From the NCBI GenBank assembly GCA_036524675.1, contig DATDBU010000076.1, forward strand, positions 1 through 35,847: DNA of 35,847 nt, given 5' to 3'. The notes below the pieces were generated by a model. It was not told where the DNA came from and made no database searches. It saw only the letters and a program-made list of their open reading frames with translations. How positions within the stretch are numbered: position 1 is the first letter of the stretch; the number at the start of each line of letters is the position of its first letter. A program made the position numbers and the translations under genes. Source of the DNA: DATDAW01 sp036524675 (GTDB lineage Bacteria; Verrucomicrobiota; Verrucomicrobiia; Chthoniobacterales; DASVRZ01). Positions 8,666 to 17,001 of this stretch are shown here, one piece after another.

Positions 8666-9079
8666 CTAGTTGGTTTTCTCCGGTGTCTGTGTAAAGGCAG
8701 GCAAGTTTTTGATGCCAGCATCTTTGAGCGCATCCATGACTTTCAGGATGAATCCGAAAGAAACATCGCGGTCCGCGCGTAAAGCCAGCGGGCGAGCCGG
8801 ATCGCGGTTTTGCACCGCGGTGGTCAATTGAGTCAGGTCCTTCATTTCGTGCTCATCGAGAAGAACCTTCTCGTCCTTGGTGATGGCTACGAGCAGCGGA
8901 TCGGATGGGTTCGCAACTGCCTTCGCCTGTTTGGATTCCGGAAGATTGATGCTGAGCTCCGACTGCTTCGATTTAAACGTCGTCGTGACGATAAAAAACA
9001 TCAGCAATATCGCGAAGATATCGATGAGCGAGACGATGATGATCGTCGGCAGCCGCTTTTTGCGGGCGTAGAATTTCAT
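8666..9079 (-). CDS. exbD: ExbD/TolR-family biopolymer transport protein
   Basis: This 137-residue protein has a short cytoplasmic N-terminus (MKFYARKKRL) and one transmembrane helix (PTIIIVSLIDIFAILLMFFI). The helix carries the conserved membrane aspartate at residue 20, which takes part in proton conduction in ExbD and TolR. A periplasmic domain follows, with INLPESKQAKAV and ALRADRDVSFGFILKVMDAL, the latter a typical ExbD C-terminal motif. With ExbB it forms the inner-membrane proton channel that energises TonB. Its start overlaps the exbB stop by four bases (ATGA), showing translational coupling. Confidence 0.95.
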   Translation of the reverse strand: MKFYARKKRLPTIIIVSLIDIFAILLMFFIVTTTFKSKQSELSINLPESKQAKAVANPSDPLLVAITKDEKVLLDEHEMKDLTQLTTAVQNRDPARPLALRADRDVSFGFILKVMDALKDAGIKNLPAFTQTPEKTN

Positions 9080-9792
9080 GCGGCGGACTCGTCAACAATG
9101 GCGTCTTCGCGGCGAGGTTCAATGGTGCCGAGCCGCGCTTTCTGAGAGTAACATTTACCGATCAATTCCGTGACGATCGATTCCATTTCGACGGCCATGT
9201 TTTCGATCTTCCGGGAAAAATACGAGTGGGCAACAAGCGACGGAATGGCGATGCCCAGACCAATAATGGTGGTGCTGAGCGCCTCGGAAATACCGGAAGC
9301 GATGCCCGTGAAATCCCCGGTCGAAGTCGCCCCCGACCCGATACTGGAAAAGACGGAAACCAATCCTGCGACAGCGCCTAGCAGACCCAGCAATGGCGCA
9401 ATGCCGACGACAATTTCGAGCACGACCAAACCGGCTTCGAGTCGAAAAACTTCGTGGCGCGCCCGCGTTTGGACAGCTTCAACATTCTCGGATTTCGGCC
9501 ATCTAATGTGGTCCAGTGCGACGGAGGCGATGCGTGCCAAAGCGGAAGGGTCGCCTTTGACGAGACGCGAAAGCCGTTGCGGATTGTCGCCCGGTTGCAG
9601 GCGCTGGATTTCGCTTTCAATAATGCCCGGAAGAACGCTCGAACGGCGCAAGGCGAACGTGCGCAGGCCAATTACGGCGAATGATGCGACGGAACAAATG
9701 ATCAACAGGATCATGAAGAAACCGCCCTGTTTGATGAGATGAAACGCCGTGTCGAACGAGAATGCCAGCAAGGGTGGGTGGAAGAGGTTCAT
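9076..9792 (-). CDS. exbB: ExbB/TolQ/MotA-family proton channel protein
   Basis: This encodes 238 residues with three hydrophobic helices: about 24-44 (GFFMILLIICSVASFAVIGL), 118-145 (LVVLEIVVGIAPLLGLLGAV, then AGLVSVF) and 165-192 (ISEALSTTIIGLGIAIPSLV). The GIAPLLGLLGAVAGLVSVF and ALSTTIIGLGIAIPSL stretches are the conserved MotA/TolQ/ExbB pore helices. ExbB oligomers surround ExbD and couple the proton gradient to movement of TonB. The gene starts 25 bases after the tonB-like gene and overlaps exbD by four bases. ExbB and TolQ cannot be told apart by sequence alone. No TolB or Pal gene is nearby. Confidence 0.95.
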   Translation of the reverse strand: MNLFHPPLLAFSFDTAFHLIKQGGFFMILLIICSVASFAVIGLRTFALRRSSVLPGIIESEIQRLQPGDNPQRLSRLVKGDPSALARIASVALDHIRWPKSENVEAVQTRARHEVFRLEAGLVVLEIVVGIAPLLGLLGAVAGLVSVFSSIGSGATSTGDFTGIASGISEALSTTIIGLGIAIPSLVAHSYFSRKIENMAVEMESIVTELIGKCYSQKARLGTIEPRREDAIVDESAA

Positions 9793-9817
9793 TACAGATC
9801 GGATGAAGTCGGTTGGG

Positions 9818-10918
9818 CTATGGATGAAACGTGAACGAGAATGGCATTTCGAGACGCCCGGTGGGCAGCGTCAATGCGACTTCGTCAGGGATTGGTGGCA
9901 GTTCGGAGTCGACGATAGATTGGATGCAGATACTTGCCAAACCCTCGTTGGCAGTGTTCGAGAGCACGCGGACATTGTCGATCTTGCCGTCTTTACTGAT
10001 GTTAAAAATGACCTGGACCCGGCCGGGGCCAATCAAGTCTGCATCGCGGCGAACATAGTAATACCACCGGGAACCGATTGCGCGATAAACCTGGTTGAAA
10101 TACCGGCCCAGCGGTGTGCCGCGAGTCGCAATCGATGGCCTGCCATGATTTGAAATGCTGCCCTGCAATTCGGATGCCTGGGTCTGCGGACGAAAGGTGC
10201 CGCCGGCTGACGAAGACGGCTTTGCAGGAGCGCCTCCTCCGGCCGGGCTGGGCGAAGCGGTCGGACTCGGGGTCGCAGTAGGGGTGGGCGTGGGCGTTGG
10301 CGTTGGTGTCGCCCGCTCAATGGCCAGTGCATCGTCGGGGAGTTTATCCGGCGGCGGAGTCGGTGTCGGGAGTGCCGTGCTTGGTTTCAGCAGCGGATTG
10401 TCTAGTTTGGCAAGGTCGGTCGCGGTTTTCGCTGGTTCCTGACGGGCCTGGTTTTGCTGCTGCTGCTGTGCAGGCTGATTCTGCGAAGGACGCCCTTGAG
10501 CTGCCCCCGCACCAGCACTGCCGAGCGAAAGCTGTTGATCGGCCAATTCCAGATGATCCTGTTTTCTACCCTCGATGGCCGGCATGTTTTTTGGGCCAGT
10601 TCCCGCTTTTTCCGATGCAGCCAGAGTATCGCGATCCGACTCGAATGACGTATTTTCGGGCGGTTTTTCCGCTTCGGTCATGTTCTCCGACCGCAGCAAT
10701 TCCGGTTCAGGAGTCGGCGTTGGAGCTGCGCCGAGGCGAGGGTCGGGCGTGGGCGTCGGTTCCGCTATGAGGGTAATTTCAGGAGGCAAATCCCGCTCAG
10801 GAACTTTCGCCGAAGCTTGCGGGCGCACGCTGAGCCACGTCCCAAATCCGAAAAAGAAAAGGACATGAAGAAGAAGGGAGCCGATGACCGCAATGGTCAC
10901 TTTCTTCTTTTCAGACAT
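9818..10918 (-). CDS. tonB: TonB/TolA-like energy transducer with Thr-Pro-rich linker
   Basis: This 366-residue protein spans the periplasm. A short cytoplasmic lead (MSEKKK) precedes a transmembrane anchor (VTIAVIGSLLLHVLFFFGFG) containing the SxxLH pattern of TonB anchors (S14, H18). A long low-complexity linker follows, with repeated Thr-Pro pairs in three places, a Gln-rich patch (QQQQQNQ) and a Ser/Gly/Pro segment. The C-terminal domain (about 270-366) reads YFNQVYRAIGSRWYYYVRRD, VQVIFNISKDGKIDNVRVLS and ASICIQSIVDSELPPIP, which matches TonB/TolA C-terminal domains that contact outer-membrane receptors. No TonB-dependent receptor lies in the window. TolA is the alternative name. Confidence 0.88.
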   Translation of the reverse strand: MSEKKKVTIAVIGSLLLHVLFFFGFGTWLSVRPQASAKVPERDLPPEITLIAEPTPTPDPRLGAAPTPTPEPELLRSENMTEAEKPPENTSFESDRDTLAASEKAGTGPKNMPAIEGRKQDHLELADQQLSLGSAGAGAAQGRPSQNQPAQQQQQNQARQEPAKTATDLAKLDNPLLKPSTALPTPTPPPDKLPDDALAIERATPTPTPTPTPTATPSPTASPSPAGGGAPAKPSSSAGGTFRPQTQASELQGSISNHGRPSIATRGTPLGRYFNQVYRAIGSRWYYYVRRDADLIGPGRVQVIFNISKDGKIDNVRVLSNTANEGLASICIQSIVDSELPPIPDEVALTLPTGRLEMPFSFTFHP

Positions 10919-11003
10919 GGCCCCGCATCATAGTCGAGTGCGGTGCTTTGTCACGAGTGGGTTACAAGTCGCCATTTCCTAGGCGGCTGGTTGGAAAAAG
11001 ACT
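10919..11003. promoter_or_regulatory. Divergent spacer between tonB and ppk2
   Basis: This 85-base spacer must contain the promoter of the tonB-exbB-exbD-def run and the promoter of ppk2, because the two genes start outward from it. A purine-rich GGAAAAAG lies directly before the ppk2 ATG at 11004. I do not see convincing -35/-10 boxes or an operator such as a Fur box. Confidence 0.35.
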
Positions 11004-12176
11004 ATGCTGGGGTTTGCTATGACCCCGCATGATTCAGCCCCTCTGGACGCAAAGAAAGACGATCAAGCAATCGATGAACCCCTTGTCCCCGAAGTAGTTG
11101 GTGGTGATGGAGTGGATGGTGAACTCGCACAGGAGCCTTCAAGAGTTGGTCCCGTTCCTGGTTTGGATTCCCCGGACGAACTGAGTGGACGGCTTCAGGA
11201 GAAGGAAGAACGGAAACGTCACAAACTGGATCGTGACCGCCTCCTGGACGCCGCGAGAGTTGTTGCGACGTCCTTTCCCATGGTGGAAATGATCAACGAG
11301 CAGATCAAAACAAGCATCCCGCCTGAGTTGGTCGCGCGCGTTCGCGAAGCGCAAAAGCACAACAGGCGGATCATGAATGCCTCGTTTCCCTACCGGCAAC
11401 GGCTCAGTCGCGCCGATTATGAGGCGGAAATGCTGTTACTGCAGATCGAGCTAGTTAAAATGCAGGCTTGGATCAAGCATACCGGCGAGCGGCTTGTCAT
11501 TGTTTTTGAGGGGCGCGACGCCGCGGGAAAAGGGGGCACGATCAAGCGTTTCATGCAAAACTTGAATCCTCGCGGCGCGCGCGTCGTCGCGCTCACAAAG
11601 CCGTCCGAAACCGAGACGGGACAGTGGTATTTTCAGCGCTATATCGATCACATGCCGACGCGAGGCGAGATCGTGATGTATGACCGCTCCTGGTACAACC
11701 GCGTAGGAGTCGAACATGTCATGGGGTTTTGCACACCCAATGAATATCTGGAATTCATGCGGCAGGCTCCGGAATTCGAGCGGATGCTCGTGCGCAGCGG
11801 TATCCGGCTTATCAAATTTTGGTTTTCCGTAAGCCGCGAAGAGCAGCTGTTGCGTTTTTTGAATCGCGCCCAGGATCCGCTCAAGCAATGGAAACTTAGC
11901 CCCATGGACGTGGAATCTCTCGGCCGCTGGGATTCCTATACGAAGGCAAAGGAATCAATGCTTTTCTACACGGACACCGCCGACGCACCGTGGACGATTG
12001 TCCGGTCCGATGACAAAAAACGGGCACGTTTGAGCGCCATCCGGCACGTGTTGAACCTGGCGCCCTATGTCGGCAAAGGCGCCGAAACCGTGACACCGCC
12101 AGACCCGAAGCTATGCGGCTCAGCTGCCGCTATTTACGAAAGCGACGAAATGAAGGAAAACGCGGCGGTCCATTGA
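11004..12176 (+). CDS. ppk2: Polyphosphate kinase 2
   Basis: PPK2 enzymes use polyphosphate to phosphorylate nucleoside mono- or diphosphates in the cytosol. The 390-residue product carries the P-loop kinase core. Walker A is EGRDAAGKGGTIKRF (residues 169-183). Walker B is EIVMYDRSWYNRVGVEHVMG (222-241). The lid and substrate region includes TGQWYFQRYIDHMP, and the C-terminal stretch is QWKLSPMDVESLGRWDSYTK. One catalytic domain and these motifs fit class I PPK2. About 100 residues precede the core: residues 1-60 are acidic and low in conservation, and 61-100 are charged. GGAAAAAG lies just upstream of the start. An alternative ATG lies five codons downstream. Confidence 0.95.
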   Translation: MLGFAMTPHDSAPLDAKKDDQAIDEPLVPEVVGGDGVDGELAQEPSRVGPVPGLDSPDELSGRLQEKEERKRHKLDRDRLLDAARVVATSFPMVEMINEQIKTSIPPELVARVREAQKHNRRIMNASFPYRQRLSRADYEAEMLLLQIELVKMQAWIKHTGERLVIVFEGRDAAGKGGTIKRFMQNLNPRGARVVALTKPSETETGQWYFQRYIDHMPTRGEIVMYDRSWYNRVGVEHVMGFCTPNEYLEFMRQAPEFERMLVRSGIRLIKFWFSVSREEQLLRFLNRAQDPLKQWKLSPMDVESLGRWDSYTKAKESMLFYTDTADAPWTIVRSDDKKRARLSAIRHVLNLAPYVGKGAETVTPPDPKLCGSAAAIYESDEMKENAAVH

Positions 12177-12182
12177 AGTTTT

Positions 12183-12267
12183 AAGTCTTAAGTTTGTAAG
12201 TCTTAAGACATCTCTCTTGCCAAGGCTGTGCTTTTCTTAAGACTTAATACTTACAAACTTAAGACTT
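12183..12267. repeat. Long inverted repeat built from CTTAAG-containing units
   Basis: The left arm at 12183-12208 starts AAGTCTTAAGTTTGTAAGTC, and the right arm is at 12235-12267. Together they form an imperfect inverted repeat of about 26 paired bases with a seven-base extra segment in the right arm. The 26-base loop between the arms reads CATCTCTCTTGCC and so on. Each arm also contains the palindrome CTTAAG more than once, so several foldings are possible. It fills the gap between ppk2 and the DUF3820 gene and ends seven bases before that gene's ATG. It could act as a transcription stop for ppk2 or be a mobile REP-like element. Confidence 0.85.
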
Positions 12268-12273
12268 CTTCTC

Positions 12274-12612
12274 ATGCCTTTGGATGACCGTTTGCGTGAC
12301 TGGTTGGCTGCCGATTTGAAAGACATCCTTGCCATGCGGATGCCATTCGGGAAATTCGGTCCGGAGCATTTTCCGCCATCTGGCGTTCCCCTTTTCGATT
12401 TACCGGTGGAATATCTGCAGTGGTTCGCTTTGAAAGGCTTCCCAAAGGGTCGTCTTGGCGAGCTATTGCGAATCGTTCACCAGCTCAAAGTGGACGGCTG
12501 CGATGAGATCTTTGACGACGAACGCCGCAAACGCGGAGGGAGGACGGATCTGCGGGAGAAGAAGACCTCGTCACGGCCGAAGCCCCTGTCACGGCCAAAG
12601 GGAAAACAATAG
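12274..12612 (+). CDS. DUF3820 family protein
   Basis: This 112-residue protein contains MRMPFGKFG (about residues 21-29), LFDLPVEYLQWFALKGFPKG (about 40-59) and LGELLRIVHQLKVDG, the core pattern of DUF3820 (putative quorum-sensing-regulated virulence factor family). The biochemical role of the family is unknown. The core is followed by a basic, disordered-looking tail rich in Arg, Lys, Ser and Pro. The start lies just after the right arm of the long inverted repeat and has no visible Shine-Dalgarno sequence. Its only neighbour in the same direction is ppk2. Confidence 0.85.
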   Translation: MPLDDRLRDWLAADLKDILAMRMPFGKFGPEHFPPSGVPLFDLPVEYLQWFALKGFPKGRLGELLRIVHQLKVDGCDEIFDDERRKRGGRTDLREKKTSSRPKPLSRPKGKQ

Positions 12613-12794
12613 CAGCTTCGCGGCCGGGTAACGACTTCTTACTCATTCCACGCCCGGCTTTCTTTCCGTAGTCCGCCCCTCCGGGTCGAACGCCGTTTTG
12701 GGATTAACCTGAAGCCGCCAAAGCCAGCCCAGAGCAATATCGCTGCATCGGCGAGAAGTGAACGAGCAGCTCGATTACGAACCTATTCCTTTGG

Positions 12795-15533
12795 TCAAAA
12801 CTGTGCCAGCACCTGGTGCAAGTGCGCCAGTTTTTCAGCCCAGGTCGCTTCGCGCTGGCGGTGATCTTCCAGGACGACAGGCGGGACCTTCTCAGCGAAA
12901 GCGGGATTAGCGAGTTTGGCGCGGACTTTCGCGAGCTCGTCTTCCACCTTGGCGATTTCCTTGGAGATGCGCTGCTTTTCGGCTTCGACGTCGATAAGAC
13001 CTTCGAGAGGGAGGAAAAGCGTGCCGAGCGGAGTAAGGGCGCGCGGGGTGCCTTTCGGCGCTGCGTACGCAGGATCAATGTCGAGATGCTCGGCGTTGAG
13101 CAGGATTCTTAGAACATCAATGTCATGCGCGGCGAGTTCACTGACCGGCTGCAATACGAAACGGATACGTTTGTTGCTGGCGATGTTGAAATCCCGCCGC
13201 AAACCGCGTCCGGCGAAGACGGTTTCGTATTTCGCCCTGGCCGCCAGGTCGTCCTCAGGCGTGATGCCGTAATGCGCCTTGAAGTCGTCGTCGAGCGGCT
13301 GGGGCCAGCGGGAAGTCTGAATGGTTTCACCTCCCTGTTTCGGCGGCAGATCCAGATTGAAGCCCATGCCATTCCACAGTTCCTCGGTGATGAATGGCAG
13401 GAATGGATGAAACAGCCTCAGCGTATGGCCGAGCACGAAATCCATCACGGCCAGTGTGTTGGCTTTTCGCTCCACACCGTCCGAGTTCAAAGCTGCCTTG
13501 GCCGCTTCGAGGTACCAGTCGCAATACTCGCTCCAGAAAAACCGGTAGAGTATCTGCGCGGCGTCGCTGAACCGGTACTCGTCGAGCGCCAGAGACACTT
13601 CGCGGATAGCGGTGTCAAGACGCAGCAAAATCCATTTGTCATCACTTGTGAGCAGCAGCGGATTGATTTCTCCCTCCGTAGTGAATCCGTCCGGCCCGGA
13701 CCCCTGCATCTGGCGGAAACGCGCTGCATTCCAAAGCTTCGTGCAGAAATTCCGACCCAACTCGACGTTCTTTTCATCAAACAGCACGTCCTGACCCAGA
13801 GGCGCCGAACGCATTACGCCAAAGCGCAGGGCATCGGCGCCATACTTTCCGATCAAATCCAGCGGATCCGGCGAATTGCCGAGCGACTTGGACATTTTTC
13901 GCCCCTGTTTGTCGCGGATGATTCCCGTGAAATAGACGTTTTCAAACGGCTTTTCACCCATCCACTCGAACCCGGCCATGATCATCCGGGCGACCCAGAA
14001 GAAAATAATATCCGGACCGGTGACGAGATCTGTCGTTGGATAGAACTTGCCGAGCGTCTCCGTTTTCTTCGGCCATCCCATCGTCGCAAACGGCCACAGC
14101 CAGGATGAAAACCACGTGTCGAGCACATCGGGGTCCTGTTCCCAGTTTTCCGAGTCGGGCGGAGGTTCTGTGCTGACGTGCAATGACGAATCTGCACGCG
14201 ACGATGTGTTTTCATCACTCGCCATTCGGTCCCGTAGGGCGGGATCATTCTTCCGGTACCACACCGGAATCCGGTGCCCCCACCAGAGCTGCCGGCTGAT
14301 GCACCAATCCTGGAGATTTCCCATCCAGTGATCGTAAACTTTCGCCCAACGTTCCGGGAAAAACCGCATTCCACCGTCGGCGACGATATTCCGCGCCTCT
14401 TCCACGTTCGGATATTTGAGAAACCATTGTTCGCTCAACCGCGGTTCGATCGGGACCTGACCGCGCTCGGAGTAACCGACATTATTCTGATACGGTTCTT
14501 CGCGTTCCAGCAAACCGGCGTCCCGGAGCAGCTCTGCCGCTTTTTTTCGCGCTTCAAAACGATCCAAACCTGCAAGATCCTTCCCAGCGAGCTCATTCAT
14601 GATACCCCGCGGGTCAATCACCTCGATGATTTCCAGCGAATGGCGCTGGCCGATCTCATAGTCCGCCTTGTCATGCGCGGGGGTCACTTTCAGCACGCCG
14701 GTTCCGAACTCGGGATCAATATGGTCATCCGCAACAACGGGCAGCGGCGTCTGATTTTCGAGCGGCAACGGCCGCCGCACATGCTTGCCGATCAAATGCG
14801 AATAGCGCGAGTCCCTCGGACTCACCGCCACTCCCGAGTCACCCGGAATCGTCTCCGGCCGCGTCGTGGCGATGGTTAAAAACGTTCCCGGTTCCTCGAC
14901 GACTTCCACTTTGAAATAATAGAGCAGCCCGTTCACAGGCCTCATCTCCACTTCCTCGTCACTCAGGGCAGTCAACGATGCGGGGCACCAATTGACCATG
15001 CGTTTTCCGCGATAAATGAGGCCTTTGTTGTAGAGATCGACGAAGATCCGCGACACACATTTCGAATACTCCGGATCCATCGTGAACCGCGTCCGTGACC
15101 AGTCGCACGAAGCGCCTAACGCACGGAGTTGCTGCAAAATTCTCCCTCCGTATTCCTCTTTCCAGGCCCAGATTTTTTCCACGAGCGCCTCGCGGCCCAA
15201 ATCGTCGCGATGTTTCATTTCGCCCGACTTGCGGAGGCTCTTTTCCACAACATTCTGGGTAGCGATGCCGGCGTGATCCGTCCCCGGCAGCCAGAGCACT
15301 TCCTTGCCGAGCATGCGCGCACGGCGGGCAAGGATGTCCTGGATCGTATTGTTTAGGACGTGGCCAAGCGTGAGAACCCCCGTGACGTTTGGCGGCGGGA
15401 TCACGATGGAATACGCGGGACGCTTGGCACTAACGCGCGCGGGATCCGCAGTAAAACAACCGTCTGCGAGCCATTTGGAATACCACTTTTCCTCAATGGC
15501 TTGCGGTTCATACGTCTTGGGAATCTCGGACAT
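12795..15533 (-). CDS. valS: Valyl-tRNA synthetase
   Basis: ValS charges tRNA-Val with valine and edits misactivated threonine. From ATG 15533 (MSEIPKTYEPQAIEEKWYSK) it is 912 residues, a normal length. The class I signatures are visible: the HIGH-type motif in PPPNVTGVLTLGHVLNN (about residues 46-62) and KMSKS in GRKMSKSLGNSPDPLD (about residue 546). The editing domain includes TIATTRPETIPGDSGVAV and FGTGVLKVTPAHDKADYEIG. The anticodon-binding domain ends in the ValS-specific C-terminal coiled coil (IDVEAEKQRISKEIAKVEDE). A frame extension upstream to 15821 overlaps rarA, shows no homology and was discarded. Confidence 0.98.
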   Translation of the reverse strand: MSEIPKTYEPQAIEEKWYSKWLADGCFTADPARVSAKRPAYSIVIPPPNVTGVLTLGHVLNNTIQDILARRARMLGKEVLWLPGTDHAGIATQNVVEKSLRKSGEMKHRDDLGREALVEKIWAWKEEYGGRILQQLRALGASCDWSRTRFTMDPEYSKCVSRIFVDLYNKGLIYRGKRMVNWCPASLTALSDEEVEMRPVNGLLYYFKVEVVEEPGTFLTIATTRPETIPGDSGVAVSPRDSRYSHLIGKHVRRPLPLENQTPLPVVADDHIDPEFGTGVLKVTPAHDKADYEIGQRHSLEIIEVIDPRGIMNELAGKDLAGLDRFEARKKAAELLRDAGLLEREEPYQNNVGYSERGQVPIEPRLSEQWFLKYPNVEEARNIVADGGMRFFPERWAKVYDHWMGNLQDWCISRQLWWGHRIPVWYRKNDPALRDRMASDENTSSRADSSLHVSTEPPPDSENWEQDPDVLDTWFSSWLWPFATMGWPKKTETLGKFYPTTDLVTGPDIIFFWVARMIMAGFEWMGEKPFENVYFTGIIRDKQGRKMSKSLGNSPDPLDLIGKYGADALRFGVMRSAPLGQDVLFDEKNVELGRNFCTKLWNAARFRQMQGSGPDGFTTEGEINPLLLTSDDKWILLRLDTAIREVSLALDEYRFSDAAQILYRFFWSEYCDWYLEAAKAALNSDGVERKANTLAVMDFVLGHTLRLFHPFLPFITEELWNGMGFNLDLPPKQGGETIQTSRWPQPLDDDFKAHYGITPEDDLAARAKYETVFAGRGLRRDFNIASNKRIRFVLQPVSELAAHDIDVLRILLNAEHLDIDPAYAAPKGTPRALTPLGTLFLPLEGLIDVEAEKQRISKEIAKVEDELAKVRAKLANPAFAEKVPPVVLEDHRQREATWAEKLAHLHQVLAQF

Positions 15534-15636
15534 GGGACGCCCAATGTGCCGCTCTGTTTCCCATTCTTCAACCCCGGACCATCCTACTTGTTTCTTACGT
15601 TGAATTGCCACAACGACCAATGGAAGCTGAGTCGAC
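15534..15636. promoter_or_regulatory. Divergent spacer between valS and rarA
   Basis: The 103 bases separate the outward-facing starts of valS (15533) and rarA (15637), so promoters for both must lie here or overlap the gene starts. GGAAGCTGAG just before the rarA ATG may serve as its ribosome-binding region. No T-box leader is evident on the valS side: the spacer is too short to hold a full T-box element with a terminator. Confidence 0.35.
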
Positions 15637-17001
15637 ATGGATGAGCTTTTCGCTTCGAAATCCGAAACCTCTGGCGGTGTGCCCGACCCTGCTGGTAAGG
15701 CAGCGCCGCTGGCAGCGCGGATGCGCCCGCGCACGCTCGACGAATACGTCGGCCAGGAACACATTCTCGGTCCGGGGAAATTGTTGCGCCGCGCCATCGA
15801 GGCTGACCGGATAACGTCCATCCTGCTTTACGGTCCGCCTGGCACCGGAAAAACGACCCTGGCACAAATCATCGCCCATGTGACGGCGTCGCGCTTCGAG
15901 CGATTGAGCGGCGTGGAAAGCAGCGTAGCCGATATCCGGCGCGTCGTTGCGACGGCTGCAAACCGTCTGCAAAACAATGGCCCGCGGACGATTCTTTTCA
16001 TCGACGAAATCCATCGTTTCAACAAAGCGCAGCAGGATGTCCTCCTGCCCGACGTCGAAAGCGGCGTCGTGCGACTCATTGGTGCCACCACGCACAATCC
16101 CTTTTTTTACGTTAACAGTCCTCTCGTCTCGCGGTCACAGGTTTTTCAACTGGAACCTCTTTCGGTGGAAAATCTTAAAACGCTCCTGCGTCGCGCCTTA
16201 TCGGATCCGGAACGCGGCTTCGGAGATCTGACAGTCGAGATAGCCGACGAAGCACTAAACTTTCTAGCTGAAGCTGCGGATGGCGATGGCCGCAAATGCC
16301 TCAACTCCCTGGAGATCGGCGTCCTGACCACTCCGCCGGACAACCAAACAGGCGTTGTTAACATCGACCTCGACATCGCCCAGGAATGCATTCAAAGAAA
16401 AGCCGTTGTCTATGACCATGACGAAGACGGCCACTACGACACCATCAGCGCGTTCATCAAATCCATGCGCGGGTCAGACCCGGACGCAGCCCTTTATTGG
16501 CTGGCGAAAATGTTATACGCCGGCGAAGATATCCGTTTCATCGCAAGACGAATCGTCATCTGTGCCAGCGAAGACGTCGGAATGGCAGATTCAAACGCGC
16601 TGGTCGTCGCTGTTGCTGCGCAACAGGCTGTCGAATTCGTCGGCTTGCCTGAAGCGAGAATTCCGCTGGCGCACGCAGCCGTTTATATCGCCACCGCGCC
16701 AAAGAGCAATCGCGCCTACATGGGCATCGATCTGGCTACCAAGGATATCCAGGAAGGCCGTACCCTTGCCGTACCCCGCCATCTCCGGGACGCCAGTAAC
16801 AAGCGGGCCGCAAAAGCATTCGGCCATCAGGGGTATCAATACAGTCACGACTTCGAAGGCGGCTATGTCCCTCAATCGTATCTACCCGAAGGCAGACGAT
16901 ACTATGAGCCCACCGAAAATGGGCTGGAAAAAAGAGTAAAGGAACGCCTCGATTACTGGCGCGCACAGTTTGAAGCGACGGAGACGGAAAAAAATAAATG
17001 A
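15637..17001 (+). CDS. rarA: Replication-associated recombination protein RarA (MgsA), AAA+ ATPase
   Basis: RarA acts at stalled replication forks and interacts with SSB and the clamp-loader system. The 454-residue protein opens with PLAARMRPRTLDEYVGQEHI, the family entry motif. It has Walker A YGPPGTGKTTLAQ (residues 65-77), Walker B ILFIDEIHRFNKAQQD (119-134) and sensor 1 GATTHNPFF. The C-terminal MgsA domain shows VYDHDEDGHYDTISAFIKSM, RGSDPDAALYWLAKMLYAGE and GYQYSHDFEGGYVPQSYLPE, all typical. The length matches the family. The stop overlaps the start of the histidine kinase gene by four bases (ATGA). Confidence 0.97.
   Translation: MDELFASKSETSGGVPDPAGKAAPLAARMRPRTLDEYVGQEHILGPGKLLRRAIEADRITSILLYGPPGTGKTTLAQIIAHVTASRFERLSGVESSVADIRRVVATAANRLQNNGPRTILFIDEIHRFNKAQQDVLLPDVESGVVRLIGATTHNPFFYVNSPLVSRSQVFQLEPLSVENLKTLLRRALSDPERGFGDLTVEIADEALNFLAEAADGDGRKCLNSLEIGVLTTPPDNQTGVVNIDLDIAQECIQRKAVVYDHDEDGHYDTISAFIKSMRGSDPDAALYWLAKMLYAGEDIRFIARRIVICASEDVGMADSNALVVAVAAQQAVEFVGLPEARIPLAHAAVYIATAPKSNRAYMGIDLATKDIQEGRTLAVPRHLRDASNKRAAKAFGHQGYQYSHDFEGGYVPQSYLPEGRRYYEPTENGLEKRVKERLDYWRAQFEATETEKNK

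Noticed and set aside
10276..10310. GTGGGCGTTGGC-like tandem DNA repeat as possible CRISPR or minisatellite
   Set aside because: It encodes the Thr-Pro pairs of the TonB linker, and there are no spacers or regular long repeats.
13125..14108. Long open frame on the plus strand inside valS
   Set aside because: It lies fully antisense to a clearly identified valS, shows no recognisable motif and is explained by the codon bias of the opposite strand.
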